The position numbers were made by a program, and so were the translations under genes. The notes below the pieces were generated by a model. That model was not told where the DNA came from. It ran no database searches and saw only the letters and a list, made by a program, of their open reading frames with translations. A stretch of 64,000 bases of DNA from Bacillus oleivorans (GTDB lineage: Bacteria > Bacillota > Bacilli > Bacillales > JC228). The stretch spans positions 62,001 through 126,000 of the forward strand of contig NZ_OAOP01000008.1 of the NCBI RefSeq assembly GCF_900207585.1. The letters are read 5' to 3'. Within the stretch, counting starts at the first letter, position 1. Each line of letters begins with the position of its first letter. Below are positions 34,651 to 43,101 of this stretch, piece by piece.

Positions 34651-35154
34651 ATGAAGATTATCATTATGTCTGACACCCATTTGCCCAAACGGGCTAAACA
34701 TTTACCTATGATTGTAATAGAAGCAATTCAGAATGCAGATCTGATTATCCATGCTGGGGATTGGACTACTATCGAATTGTATGAAGAATTGAAAGAACTG
34801 GCTCCTATTCAAGGGGTATATGGAAATGTAGATTCAGACGAATTAATAAAGGTTTTAGAAGACCATATCCTATTAGACATAAACGGACATAAAATTGGCG
34901 TCACCCATGGACATTTGGGTAAGGCTAAATCTACTCCCGTACGGGCATATGATACCTTTGCTAACGAAAAGACAGACCTCATTATATTTGGACATTCCCA
35001 TATCCCATACATAAAAAAGCATAATGATGTTATCTTATTTAACCCTGGGTCTCCGACTGATAAAAGATTTCAGCCCCAATATTCGTTTGGTATTCTCGAA
35101 ATCAAACACCAGCTGACTATTAAGCACCATTTTTTTGATCATAAAACTTCTTAG
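34651..35154 (+). CDS. YfcE/YsnB-type metallophosphoesterase
   Basis: A 167-residue phosphodiesterase of the calcineurin-like fold. Metal ligands are all present: Asp-x-His in IIIMSDTHLPK, IIHAGDWT, VYGNVDSDE, IGVTHGH and IIFGHSHIPY, closing with FNPGSPTDKR. Small single-domain members such as B. subtilis YsnB and E. coli YfcE hydrolyse simple phosphodiesters; the natural substrate is unknown. The ATG at 34651 follows GGAGGG. The longer frame from 34621 has no ribosome-binding site. Confidence 0.9.
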   Translation: MKIIIMSDTHLPKRAKHLPMIVIEAIQNADLIIHAGDWTTIELYEELKELAPIQGVYGNVDSDELIKVLEDHILLDINGHKIGVTHGHLGKAKSTPVRAYDTFANEKTDLIIFGHSHIPYIKKHNDVILFNPGSPTDKRFQPQYSFGILEIKHQLTIKHHFFDHKTS

Positions 35155-35176
35155 TATGAACTTCTTTTTCTAGCGT

Positions 35177-35206
35177 AAAAAAGCATTCAATTAATGAATG
35201 CTTTTT
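35177..35206. terminator. Bidirectional terminator between the phosphoesterase and sspH
   Basis: AAAAAAGCATTCA-ATTAA-TGAATGCTTTTT; serves the two convergent genes. Confidence 0.9.
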
Positions 35207-35234
35207 GTGCTATTTAGACCAAAAAGAAGTGAAC

Positions 35235-35414
35235 TTATTCTTCATGCAGCTCATTAAGACTGACCGTTACTTCTTGACTTGGGTCATCGAGCGGGTAGAC
35301 TCTAGCTGTTTCCCCCTTCTCATCCACGTGCTGAATATATACGAAGGTTCCATTGTAAGTAACTTTCTTCATGTCTCCAGATTCAGCAATTTGTTGGGCG
35401 CGCAGTTTATCCAT
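35235..35414 (-). CDS. sspH: Small acid-soluble spore protein H
   Basis: A 59-residue protein starting MDKLRAQQIAESGDMKKVTY, continuing VYIQHVDEKGETARVYPLDD and ending VTVSLNELHEE. The VxIQHVDExxETARVYxLxxP block and the closing Val-x-Leu-Glu/Glu tail match H-type SASPs (SspH), minor spore-core proteins. GGAGG stands nine bases before the ATG. AATACTA on the minus strand (35447-35453) recalls the -10 of forespore sigma-G promoters and the same box occurs upstream of the alpha/beta SASP gene. The gene is easy to miss because a longer spurious plus-strand frame covers it. Confidence 0.9.
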   Translation of the reverse strand: MDKLRAQQIAESGDMKKVTYNGTFVYIQHVDEKGETARVYPLDDPSQEVTVSLNELHEE

Positions 35415-35573
35415 GCAGATTCCTCCAATTTTTAAAGATGGATTCTTAGTATTCCCATTTTTTTAGAGAACATGGCTCTTTTTTGTCATTACTTTACAGG
35501 TAAAGGTGATATTAGTAAGATGGACGGAGATACCTATAAAAAGTTGTTAGACCCAGTATAAGGAGAGATTAGA

Positions 35574-36068
35574 ATGGAAGCTGTCGTAAAAAAGGCGGAT
35601 GAGGGATATTTAGCTATATTTGAAAGACAATTTCATCATTCTGTTGAACAAGTCTGGAATTGGCTGACTCAGCCGGAAAAGCTGTCTGAATGGCTGGCAG
35701 AGGCAGAAGTTGAACTTAAAGAAGGGGCTCCATTTACTTTAACCTTTACAAAAACAGAAGGTAATGTAATGGCAGGCACGGTTCAAAAAATTGAAGTTCC
35801 GTATGTGTTTGAATTCATTTGGGAAACAGATAGTCCTGAGGCTTCTCTCGTTCACTGGGAATTGCAGAACAAGGGCCAAGGATGTCAGCTGTACTTTACT
35901 CAGAACTTTTCCGATCCGACCCATTTGCCTACTATGCTTGCAGGGTGGCATGTTCACCTAGAAATGCTGTCTTCATCACTGGATGGTAAGGAACTAGATT
36001 TCCCATGGGATCGATGGGAAGAGCTGCATATCTACTATGCAGAAAAAATCGCAGCAGCTTTCATTTAA
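35574..36068 (+). CDS. AHSA1/SRPBCC-family protein
   Basis: A 164-residue START-like fold protein: FERQFHHSVEQVWNWLTQPEKLSEWLA near the start is the typical AHSA1 opening, followed by VEFEWET-like FEFIWETD and a C-terminal helix beginning LPTMLAGWHVHLEMLSS. Such proteins bind small hydrophobic ligands in a central cavity. The ligand is unknown. ATG after AAGGAGAG. Monocistronic. Confidence 0.85.
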   Translation: MEAVVKKADEGYLAIFERQFHHSVEQVWNWLTQPEKLSEWLAEAEVELKEGAPFTLTFTKTEGNVMAGTVQKIEVPYVFEFIWETDSPEASLVHWELQNKGQGCQLYFTQNFSDPTHLPTMLAGWHVHLEMLSSSLDGKELDFPWDRWEELHIYYAEKIAAAFI

Positions 36069-36271
36069 TAGACAAAGGCATCCAAGTTAATTTCTGGGCT
36101 GATCGCCTTTTTTTATTTCGTTATAAATTAAGTAGCTCTTATCTATGGATCGTGACTGGTTTATCAACGAATTTTGCACGTTTATCAGTAATCAAAACTT
36201 TTTGAAATTTTTTCACACTACTCCCGCTTGTATGTAAGCGTTTCCTGACTGAGTCTTATTGAAAAAACCTA

Positions 36272-36300
36272 TTGACTTTCAAGCTTCTCAGTTTTATTAT
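36272..36300 (+). promoter_or_regulatory. Promoter of the SAM riboswitch-met operon
   Basis: TTGACT (36272-36277), 17-base spacer, TATTAT (36295-36300): a good sigma-A promoter 34 bases upstream of the aptamer. Confidence 0.8.
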
Positions 36301-36333
36301 TTCTTTTAGCTGAATTGACAAAATAATAGGTTA

Positions 36334-36484
36334 CTTATCAAGAGTGACTGAGGGATCAGGCCCTATGACGTCCGGCAACCTCCATTTGGAACGGTGCCAC
36401 TTCCTGCAGAATGTATCTCATTCTGAAAGATAAGTCGTGATTGCAATGAACGATGCCTCTTTCGAATGAAAGAGGCTTTTTTAT
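36334..36484 (+). ncRNA. SAM-I riboswitch with terminator
   Basis: CTTATCAAGAGTGACTGAGG, then ATCAGGCCCTATGACGTCCG, GCAACCTCC..CGGTGCCACTTCCTGCAG and the closing GAAAGATAAG are the hallmark blocks of the S-box aptamer (36334-36434). The terminator GCCTCTTTC-GAAT-GAAAGAGGC followed by TTTTTTA (36454-36484) precedes metN. High SAM should stop transcription of the methionine importer. Confidence 0.97.
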
Positions 36485-36513
36485 TGCAAACGATCTGTGA
36501 AGGAGGAATGAAC

Positions 36514-37530
36514 ATGATCGAAGTGAAAAATTTAGTAAAAATCTATGAAACAAAAAAAGAAAAAGTAATAGGCGTCGATAATGTTTCTTTAACGATAAAT
36601 CGTGGCGAAATTTTTGGAATTGTAGGATACAGCGGTGCGGGAAAAAGTTCACTGCTGCGATGTTTAAACCTTTTGGAAAAACCAAACTCTGGTGAGATCA
36701 TCGTAGATGGTCTATCTCTTACCAAGTTAAACAATAAAGAATTGAGGACAGCCCGATTAAAAATTGGGATGATTTTTCAACATTTTCACCTAGTAAAATC
36801 TAAAACCGTTTTTGAAAATATTGCATTTGCTTTAAAAGCAGCTCATAAATCTAAGCACGAGATTGAAGAAAGAGTAAAAGTTTTACTTGAAATGGTTGGT
36901 CTATCTGACAAACGGGATGTCTACCCTTCCCAGCTGAGCGGCGGGCAAAAGCAGCGTGTCGGGATTGCCCGTGCCCTAGCCAATAACCCGTCTGTGCTGC
37001 TTTGTGATGAAGCGACTTCCGCACTCGACCCAAGTACAACCAAATCTATTCTGAATTTGTTAAAAAAAATAAATCACGAGCTAGGAATCACGATTGTCTT
37101 AATTACTCACGAAATGGAAGTTGTAAAAGAAATTTGTGACCGAATGGCGATTATGCAAAGCGGAAAAATCGTCGAAGAAGGGCCGGTTTATGAAATCTTT
37201 GCTAATCCGGTTCAGCCGCTAACGAAAGAATTTATCAACAGTGTTCTCCAGTTTGAGCTTCCAGATTATTTACTATCAAACCGGAAAGGAAAAATTATTA
37301 AAATCCAATTTAAAGGCTCTGTTGCCGAGGAATCGGTTGTCTCAGAAGTATTTCAGCGATTTAAAGTGAAAGGAAATATCCTTCATGGAAAAATTGAATA
37401 TATTCAGGAGACGCCACTTGGCATTTTCATCATGGAAGTATTAGGTGAATCTAGCGAAGTTGAAAAGGCAATTGAGTACATTACACTGAGAACTGAACAT
37501 TTGGAGGTGATTTACGATGACGTTGCTTGA
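36514..37530 (+). CDS. metN: Methionine ABC transporter ATPase
   Basis: A 338-residue ATPase: Walker A GYSGAGKSSLLR (about 38-49), signature QLSGGQKQRVGIARAL, Walker B VLLCDEATSALDP and switch His THEMEV. The C-terminal 75 residues form the NIL domain that binds methionine and inhibits transport. The ATG at 36514 lies seven bases after GGAGG; an earlier ATG two codons upstream is too close to it. First gene after the SAM riboswitch; overlaps metP by 14 bases. Confidence 0.96.
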   Translation: MIEVKNLVKIYETKKEKVIGVDNVSLTINRGEIFGIVGYSGAGKSSLLRCLNLLEKPNSGEIIVDGLSLTKLNNKELRTARLKIGMIFQHFHLVKSKTVFENIAFALKAAHKSKHEIEERVKVLLEMVGLSDKRDVYPSQLSGGQKQRVGIARALANNPSVLLCDEATSALDPSTTKSILNLLKKINHELGITIVLITHEMEVVKEICDRMAIMQSGKIVEEGPVYEIFANPVQPLTKEFINSVLQFELPDYLLSNRKGKIIKIQFKGSVAEESVVSEVFQRFKVKGNILHGKIEYIQETPLGIFIMEVLGESSEVEKAIEYITLRTEHLEVIYDDVA

Positions 37531-38185
37531 TAGAATCATAGAATTACTTCCTGAACTCAACATAGCTTTTTTTGAAACCATTTATATGGTCGGTATTGCA
37601 ATGCTTGCCGGATTTATTTTCGGATTGCCGACAGGGATACTCTTGTTTGTCACCGATAAAGGATTATTTTTACAAAATGGACCGATTAAAAGTGTTCTTG
37701 GCTTTATCGTCAATATGATTCGCTCGATTCCTTTTATTATTCTGCTTATAGCTTTATTGCCATTAGCGAATCTGATTGCCGGAACAACCATAGGTCCAAC
37801 CGCTGCTTCCGTATCGCTATCAGTTGCAGCTATACCTTTTTTCGCAAGGCTTGTGGAGCAATCACTCCGTGAAATCGATAAAGGAATTATTGAAGCTGCA
37901 GTAGCTGCGGGTGCATCTCCTTGGATGATTATAAAAGATGTTTTGATTTCAGAGGCCAAACCTGGAATTATTCAGGGCATTACACTAACGGTCATTAGTT
38001 TAATTGCCTACTCTGCAATGGCAGGAACAGTTGGCGGCGGCGGTGTCGGTGACCTTGCAATCAGATTTGGCTATTACCGCTACGATGATACTGTCATGAT
38101 TACCACTGTTGTTGTTTTAATTTGCTTAGTTCAGCTTATTCAATTTTTGGGGGACCGTTTTTCAAAACTTGTTGATAAAAGATAA
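37517..38185 (+). CDS. metP: Methionine ABC transporter permease
   Basis: A 222-residue permease with five predicted helices, of the MetI type. Recognisable segments are FIVNMIRSIPFIILLIALLP and EAAVAAGASPWMIIKDVLIS (the coupling EAA loop). It also has AMAGTVGGGGVGDLAIRFGY. It overlaps metN by 14 bases and is followed by metQ, giving the complete MetNPQ importer for methionine and methionine sulfoxide as in B. subtilis. Confidence 0.95.
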   Translation: MTLLDRIIELLPELNIAFFETIYMVGIAMLAGFIFGLPTGILLFVTDKGLFLQNGPIKSVLGFIVNMIRSIPFIILLIALLPLANLIAGTTIGPTAASVSLSVAAIPFFARLVEQSLREIDKGIIEAAVAAGASPWMIIKDVLISEAKPGIIQGITLTVISLIAYSAMAGTVGGGGVGDLAIRFGYYRYDDTVMITTVVVLICLVQLIQFLGDRFSKLVDKR

Positions 38186-38248
38186 AGGAATTTGGAGCCT
38201 TACATCTTTTATATATATAAAAATTTTTATTATATGGGGGAAACAAAC

Positions 38249-39073
38249 ATGAAGAAAGTTGCATCACTATTGATTTTAGCTTTATCCTTACTGCTGGCTG
38301 CCTGTGGCAGTGAAAGTTCTGGCGGAAGTGCTTCTGAAGAGAAAAAAATTACTTTTGGGGCAACTGCTGGCCCATACAGTGATATGGTAACCAAAGCGAT
38401 TCAGCCGATCTTAGAGGAAAAAGGCTATGAAGTAGAATTAATAGAATTCAGTGATTATATTCAGCCAAACAAAGCTCTTGCTAATGGAGATATTGATGCA
38501 AACCTGTTCCAGCATTTAATTTACATGGAAAGCTTTGCAAAGGAAAACGATATGGAACTTTCTGAATTAATTTCGGTTCCAACAGCACCAATGGGTATCT
38601 ACTCAAACAAATTTGCTTCGATGGAAGACATTTCTGAAGGTGCTACAATTGCAATTCCTAATGACCCGACAAATGCTGCTCGTGCCTTTTTAATTCTAGA
38701 AGATGCCGGATTAATTACCATCTCTGCAGATGCAGATCCTTTAACTGTATCAGAAAAAGATATTGACGAAAATGTAAAAAACCTAAAGTTTGAGCCAATT
38801 GAAGCGGGTCAGCTGCCGCGTGCTGTTGAAAGTGTAGACCTTTCTGCTGTTCCAGGTAACTTTGCATTAGCAGCCAGTATGAATTTACTTGATGCGCTAG
38901 TATTAGAGAATATGCCGGATCAATACCGCAACCGCGTCGTAGTTAATACAAAAGATTTAGAAGCACAATTTGCAAAAGATATTAAAGAAGCAGTTGAATC
39001 GGCTGAATTTGAAGCTGTTATTGATGAAGAATTCCAAGGCTTCGGTAAGCCTGAATGGATGTTAAACCGTTAA
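38249..39073 (+). CDS. metQ: Methionine-binding lipoprotein
   Basis: A 274-residue substrate-binding lipoprotein with lipobox LLAAC (Cys19). The NlpA/MetQ features are TFGATAGPYSDMVTKAIQPI, VELIEFSDYIQPNKALANGD, DANLFQHLIYMES and IAIPNDPTNAARAFLIL. It closes the met operon and has a GGGGGAAAC site seven to eight bases before the ATG at 38249. The longer frame to 38192 lacks a ribosome-binding site. A weak hairpin follows at 39077-39113. Confidence 0.95.
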   Translation: MKKVASLLILALSLLLAACGSESSGGSASEEKKITFGATAGPYSDMVTKAIQPILEEKGYEVELIEFSDYIQPNKALANGDIDANLFQHLIYMESFAKENDMELSELISVPTAPMGIYSNKFASMEDISEGATIAIPNDPTNAARAFLILEDAGLITISADADPLTVSEKDIDENVKNLKFEPIEAGQLPRAVESVDLSAVPGNFALAASMNLLDALVLENMPDQYRNRVVVNTKDLEAQFAKDIKEAVESAEFEAVIDEEFQGFGKPEWMLNR

Positions 39074-39076
39074 TTT

Positions 39077-39113
39077 GAAATGACGCCGGTGAGAACTGGC
39101 GTTATTTTCTTAT
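39077..39113 (+). terminator. Weak terminator of the met operon
   Basis: GACGCCGG and CTGGCGTT pair imperfectly and are followed by ATTTTC. Read-through into the dehydrogenase gene is possible. Confidence 0.5.
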
Positions 39114-39143
39114 CCATACATAATGACAAAGGAGTGGATTAAA

Positions 39144-40250
39144 ATGAATCTAGAAGTACGAGGAGCACCTTCTTATTACTCTTGTGAAGTTGGAATTCTG
39201 CATAAATTAGACGCTTTGCTTCTGTCTAATCACATTACCAAATGTATCGTCCTTCATGGCGAGAAATCTTGGAATGCGATTTCCCCCTTCTTTCCAATCG
39301 ATAGAAGCAGTCAATCCTTTACCTTTGTCTCCTACAATGGTGAGTGTACCTTAGGAGAGGTTAACAGAATTAGTCAAATTGCGAAAAACGAGGATGCTCA
39401 AGCTATTATTGGGATTGGCGGAGGAAAAATCCTTGATATTACTAAGGCAGCCGCGAATCAGACAAACATAGATGCAGTATTAATTCCAACTCTAGCCTCT
39501 ACCTGTGCAGCTTGGACTCCTTTAAGTGTGTTTTATGATGAGACAGGGAGCTTTACGCACTATTCGATTTTTCCCAGAAGCAGTTTATATGTTTTTATTG
39601 AGCCAAGAGCATTCTTATCCTCCCCAGCTCGATATTTAATTGCTGGAATTGCAGATACGTTAGCTAAATGGTATGAAGCAGATGTAATGATTAGAGAGCT
39701 TAAAGACCCTCCTCTAGCTGTAACGATCGCTCACCACGCTGCCCTGCTTTGCCGAGATGTTCTGATTGAACAAAGTACAAATGCCATTAATGATCTTGAA
39801 GCAGGAGAAATCTCCCCTTCCCTTCTGAAAGTTATTGAAACTAATATAGTTGCTGGAGGAATGGTCGGAGGCTATGGTGACCAATTTGGCCGAATTTCTG
39901 GTGCACACGCTGTTCACAATGGACTAACTGTTTTAGAGGAAACCCATCATTTATTGCACGGGGAAAAAGTGGCGTACGGAATTTTAATTCAGCTGGTTCT
40001 CGAAGAAAACTGGGACGAAATTAAAAGACTGTTCCCTTTTTACAAATCCCTGCAGCTTCCCTATTTGTTAGAGCATTTAGGATTAAAACTTGATGATCAG
40101 GAAAAGTTTCTTCGTATTTCTGAAGCAATCGTAAAGCCTTCTGAGTCGATTCATTTTATGAAGGGCAGCTTTACATCCGAAAAGCTTTATCAGGCCTTTA
40201 TCGATTTAGAAATTTACATACAAAAAGAAACAACTCATGTCTTATCATAA
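39144..40250 (+). CDS. Iron-containing alcohol dehydrogenase, HcxA/GldA-like
   Basis: A 368-residue NAD(P)-dependent dehydrogenase. The nucleotide site has IIGIGGGKILDITKAAA and IPTLASTCAAWTPLSVF. Metal ligands are the Asp in GIADTLAKWYEAD and the His in SGAHAVHNGL and LLHGEKVAYG. The family includes glycerol dehydrogenase, glycerol-1-phosphate dehydrogenase and E. coli HcxA (YbdH), which reduces 2-oxo acids. Its position 70 bases after the met operon, with only a weak terminator between, may hint at 2-oxo-acid metabolism linked to methionine, as E. coli ybdH sits beside a methionine aminotransferase; that is inference. ATG at 39144 follows AAAGGAG. Confidence 0.85.
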   Translation: MNLEVRGAPSYYSCEVGILHKLDALLLSNHITKCIVLHGEKSWNAISPFFPIDRSSQSFTFVSYNGECTLGEVNRISQIAKNEDAQAIIGIGGGKILDITKAAANQTNIDAVLIPTLASTCAAWTPLSVFYDETGSFTHYSIFPRSSLYVFIEPRAFLSSPARYLIAGIADTLAKWYEADVMIRELKDPPLAVTIAHHAALLCRDVLIEQSTNAINDLEAGEISPSLLKVIETNIVAGGMVGGYGDQFGRISGAHAVHNGLTVLEETHHLLHGEKVAYGILIQLVLEENWDEIKRLFPFYKSLQLPYLLEHLGLKLDDQEKFLRISEAIVKPSESIHFMKGSFTSEKLYQAFIDLEIYIQKETTHVLS

Positions 40251-40257
40251 TTCAGAT

Positions 40258-40293
40258 ACAAATCGTCTGCTATTGCGGGCGATTTTGTTTTTT
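40258..40293 (+). terminator. Terminator of the dehydrogenase gene
   Basis: AATCGTCTGC-TATT-GCGGGCGATT with a T-rich tail (TTGTTTTTTC). Confidence 0.7.
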
Positions 40294-40375
40294 CATACCA
40301 ATCATATCTCCAGAGCATATACATGTTTTTCTCCGAATAGGGGACATTACACCTATAGCAAAAGGAGAATGTTAG

Positions 40376-40906
40376 ATGGACACCAAACTCTTTCAAGCGA
40401 TTATTTCAAAGTCGGGCAATATCCCGATCTTAGACGAGATTATGATCTTTTTCTCGAAAAAAGCACGGTATGTATATCTATTCATACTGCTGTTTTTATT
40501 TTTCAAAGGCGGAAATCATCGTGAAACTGTTCGTAATGCGGCCATCTCTATGGCAGCTGGCCTTTTTTTAAACAGAATTATAAAAATCTTTTACTATAGA
40601 CCGCGTCCCTTTATTAAACAGAAAGTCGGAATATTAATACCTTCAAAGCTTGACTCTTCTTTTCCAAGTAAACATACCGTGTTAGCCTTTGCAATCTCAA
40701 ATTCCCTGCTGCTTCGCGAACGAGTGCTGGGAATCATTTTGACTCTTTTCTCCCTGTTAACTGGGTTCTCGAGAATTTGGGTGGGACATCATTATCCTGC
40801 TGACATTATCAGAAGTGCGATCATTGGAAGTGGGACAAGTCTTTTGGTTGAAGCATTTTTTCTTATTTCTAAAAATAGAAATTATTGTTTAAGCAGAGAT
40901 AACTAA
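40376..40906 (+). CDS. PAP2-family phosphatase, probable undecaprenyl-diphosphatase
   Basis: A 176-residue membrane phosphatase with about five helices. All three PAP2 motifs are present: KIFYYRPRPF (KxxxxxxRP), SSFPSKHTV (PSxH) and SRIWVGHHYPADI (SRxxxxxHxxxD). The size and motif spacing fit BcrC, which recycles undecaprenyl pyrophosphate and contributes to bacitracin resistance. Other lipid phosphatases of the family are not excluded. AAGGAG lies seven to nine bases before the ATG. Confidence 0.85.
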   Translation: MDTKLFQAIISKSGNIPILDEIMIFFSKKARYVYLFILLFLFFKGGNHRETVRNAAISMAAGLFLNRIIKIFYYRPRPFIKQKVGILIPSKLDSSFPSKHTVLAFAISNSLLLRERVLGIILTLFSLLTGFSRIWVGHHYPADIIRSAIIGSGTSLLVEAFFLISKNRNYCLSRDN

Positions 40907-41034
40907 TAGATAGCTTTTGGACATAATCTGAATTTTATAATACAAAAAATACGTAAACACGATTTACCAATTATGAATTGAAGCAAACAAACTAAAACTA
41001 AAGCAGAGACGCAATTCTTAAGGGGGAAGTCAAC

Positions 41035-41802
41035 ATGTTAACACCACAGCAGATTCAATCTTTACAACAATCTCTCGTTGAAATGAAACAGGAAATAGAA
41101 GATAGGCTAGAAAAGAACGACCATTTTAATTTAGAACGGGGACATGATCACGAATCGATGGGGGAATTGTCCAGTTATGATAATCATCCTGCAGATGAGG
41201 GAACTGAATTATTTGAACGGGAAAAGGATATTGCATTAAAACAACACCAAGAATATGAATTAGAAAATATTGAAAATGCGCTGCGGGCAATCAATGACGG
41301 CAGCTATGGAAAATGTAAAACTTGCGGTAAGGAAATCTCATTTGAACGTCTCGAAGCGATCCCAACAACCTTTTATTGCAAAGAACACAGCCTTGATCAA
41401 AATGTTTCTCATCAGCGGCCGATTGAAGAAGACGTATTAATGCCGCCATTCGGAAAATGGGATCTTGACGAAAAGGATGAGTCCGTGGCATTTGATGCAG
41501 AGGATTCATGGCAGGAAGTAGCAACATTTGGTACATCTGAAAGTCCATCTGATTTTTTTGTCCCTCCTACCAGCTATAATGATAACTATGTGGAATATGA
41601 TGAAAATGTAGGCTATGTTGAGGATTTTGAAAATTTCATTGGAAATGATATAGAAGGAAAAAATATAACGGTTTATCCGACATCCCAGCATGAAGATTTT
41701 GAACAAGCATTAGATGAAGAAGGCATTATGACAACATTTGGAGATTTACCAGCTTATGAACATGATCCATATGTGGAAGATCGGAAAAAGAGGAAACGTT
41801 AA
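41035..41802 (+). CDS. yteA: YteA-type TraR/DksA zinc-finger protein
   Basis: A 255-residue protein. The N-terminal coiled coil (QIQSLQQSLVEMKQEIEDRL) and ADEGTELFEREKDIALKQ lead to a C4-like zinc finger (YGKCKTCGKEIS, then TTFYCKEH, with His as the last ligand). The C-terminal half is acidic and carries YNDNYVEYDENVGYVEDFE. Bacillus YteA is a sporulation-associated member of this family; its role is not known. The start is ATG after AAGGGGGAAG. Confidence 0.88.
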   Translation: MLTPQQIQSLQQSLVEMKQEIEDRLEKNDHFNLERGHDHESMGELSSYDNHPADEGTELFEREKDIALKQHQEYELENIENALRAINDGSYGKCKTCGKEISFERLEAIPTTFYCKEHSLDQNVSHQRPIEEDVLMPPFGKWDLDEKDESVAFDAEDSWQEVATFGTSESPSDFFVPPTSYNDNYVEYDENVGYVEDFENFIGNDIEGKNITVYPTSQHEDFEQALDEEGIMTTFGDLPAYEHDPYVEDRKKRKR

Positions 41803-41817
41803 CTCATATCTAAACTT

Positions 41818-41852
41818 TTAAACAAGGCCGGGATTCATCCCGCCTTTGTTTA
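41818..41852 (+). terminator. Terminator of yteA
   Basis: AACAAGGCCGGGAT-TC-ATCCCGCCTTTGTTTAT, a strong hairpin. Confidence 0.85.
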
Positions 41853-41869
41853 TATTTCTAGTGAAAAAT

Positions 41870-41911
41870 AAAAGAACGCTGCTTTGTATAGAATCAAAGC
41901 ACCGCTCTTTG
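41870..41911 (-). terminator. Terminator of the ATL gene
   Basis: On the minus strand AGCGGTGCTTTG pairs with CAAAGCAGCGTT and is followed by CTTTTATTTTTC. It lies about 100 bases past the ATL stop. Confidence 0.65.
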
Positions 41912-42007
41912 GAAATAATTCTTATCCTATACTATACTCTTTTTTAAAAAAATATACAATATTCTGTTTATATTTTGTAAAATTTTATTTCAAGCATCAA
42001 CAGCACA

Positions 42008-42331
42008 TTAATTGTAAAAAGGAGTGAATTGATACAGTTCAAGGTCAATCTTATTATTCTTACTAAACTCAACTCCTTCACTCTCTAGTGACATTATCTG
42101 AACTAAAAAGAATTCCTCTTCTTTTATACCTATTTCCCCTTTGCTATTAACGACTCTGTGCCATGGAAGATTATGTTTTTCACTCATGGAGTGCAGAATC
42201 CTAACGACCTGTCTTGCACTTCTCGGACTGCCTGCTAAACGGGCAATTTGTCCATATGTCATAACTTTACCAGGCGGGATATTCTGAATGATCCTAATCA
42301 CTTGTTTCGTAAATGGCTGCAATGATTTCAA
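42008..42331 (-). CDS. Alkyltransferase-like protein (ATL)
   Basis: A 107-residue member of the O6-alkylguanine-DNA methyltransferase superfamily. The DNA-binding part GKVMTYGQIARLAGSPRSAR with the following QVVRIL is intact. The active-site Cys of PCHRV is replaced by Trp: LPWHRVVNSKGEIG. ATL proteins bind O6-alkylguanine without repairing it and flag the lesion for nucleotide excision repair. It starts at ATG after GGAAGGGG and stands alone. Confidence 0.92.
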   Translation of the reverse strand: MKSLQPFTKQVIRIIQNIPPGKVMTYGQIARLAGSPRSARQVVRILHSMSEKHNLPWHRVVNSKGEIGIKEEEFFLVQIMSLESEGVEFSKNNKIDLELYQFTPFYN

Positions 42332-42345
42332 CCCCTTCCTATAAA

Positions 42346-42377
42346 AAAATAGAAACCCTCAGAACCTGAGGGTCTTT
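42346..42377 (-). terminator. Terminator of the nitrilase-GNAT pair
   Basis: ACCCTCAG-GTT-CTGAGGGT on the minus strand, followed by a T-rich tract (TTTCTATTTTTTT). Confidence 0.8.
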
Positions 42378-42385
42378 CGTCCTAA

Positions 42386-43057
42386 TTATAACGGGAGCAG
42401 ATGTACTGTTTCTTTGGTTTCAAGTTCCTCTATCATTTGTACCCATTCTGTCGGTTTTTCAGGAAGAACTGAATAATAACGTTTTAAAAAGTTCACTACA
42501 AGATTTGCTTCTATTTCAGAAATTGCTTCATTCGTCGGCATAAAACATAAATCTAATCCGGCTACGGCTTCACCATCATTATTCCAGGAAGGGTGGACAT
42601 AAGAAAAGTCTAATCGCTTATAGCCTAAGTGAGCCAATACTTCTCTGCGTACATATGGATTCATTGGCATAATTCCGCCAAAATCATGTTCTTTAACCCG
42701 ATATGGATCATAAATCTCGGCAAACATCCCAAATAATTGCTTGCCATTTGCAGCTGCCAGTTCAGCTAAATCACGTGCACGCTGTTTCACTAAAAATGGA
42801 CCAATCCCAAGTCCTGGCTTCCCAATAATAGTAAAGTCAGTCATCGCGATATTCCAGTCAGGATAATACCGGTATTCAGTGGCTCCTACCACTTCATCTT
42901 CGTGAACGGCAACAAATACACGAATTCCAGGATCTTCGAGAGGTTCCTTCCATAAGTCAAATTCTAATACTTCTTCTGGAGGAAAAACTTCCTTCATTAA
43001 ATTATGCATCTTTTCAAATAGCGGATCTTGAATAGAGGTAATACGTTTGTACTCCAT
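42386..43057 (-). CDS. GNAT-family N-acetyltransferase
   Basis: A 223-residue acetyltransferase-fold protein. The central EVVGATEYRYYPDWNIAMTD and IIGKPGLGIGPFLVKQRARD fit the strand and acetyl-CoA loop of GNAT enzymes, although the pyrophosphate loop is unusual. It follows the nitrilase gene by about 45 bases on the same strand. In B. subtilis YhcX a GNAT domain and a nitrilase domain occur in one polypeptide, so the pair here is probably the split counterpart. Substrate unknown. Confidence 0.82.
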   Translation of the reverse strand: MEYKRITSIQDPLFEKMHNLMKEVFPPEEVLEFDLWKEPLEDPGIRVFVAVHEDEVVGATEYRYYPDWNIAMTDFTIIGKPGLGIGPFLVKQRARDLAELAAANGKQLFGMFAEIYDPYRVKEHDFGGIMPMNPYVRREVLAHLGYKRLDFSYVHPSWNNDGEAVAGLDLCFMPTNEAISEIEANLVVNFLKRYYSVLPEKPTEWVQMIEELETKETVHLLPL

Positions 43058-43101
43058 TGGTCTGCTCCTTTTATTAAACGTAGTGTTATTTATTTACTAG
43101 A

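Noticed and set aside
35205-35435. 76-codon plus-strand frame
   Set aside because: It is antisense to a clear sspH gene and has no recognisable ribosome-binding site or family match.
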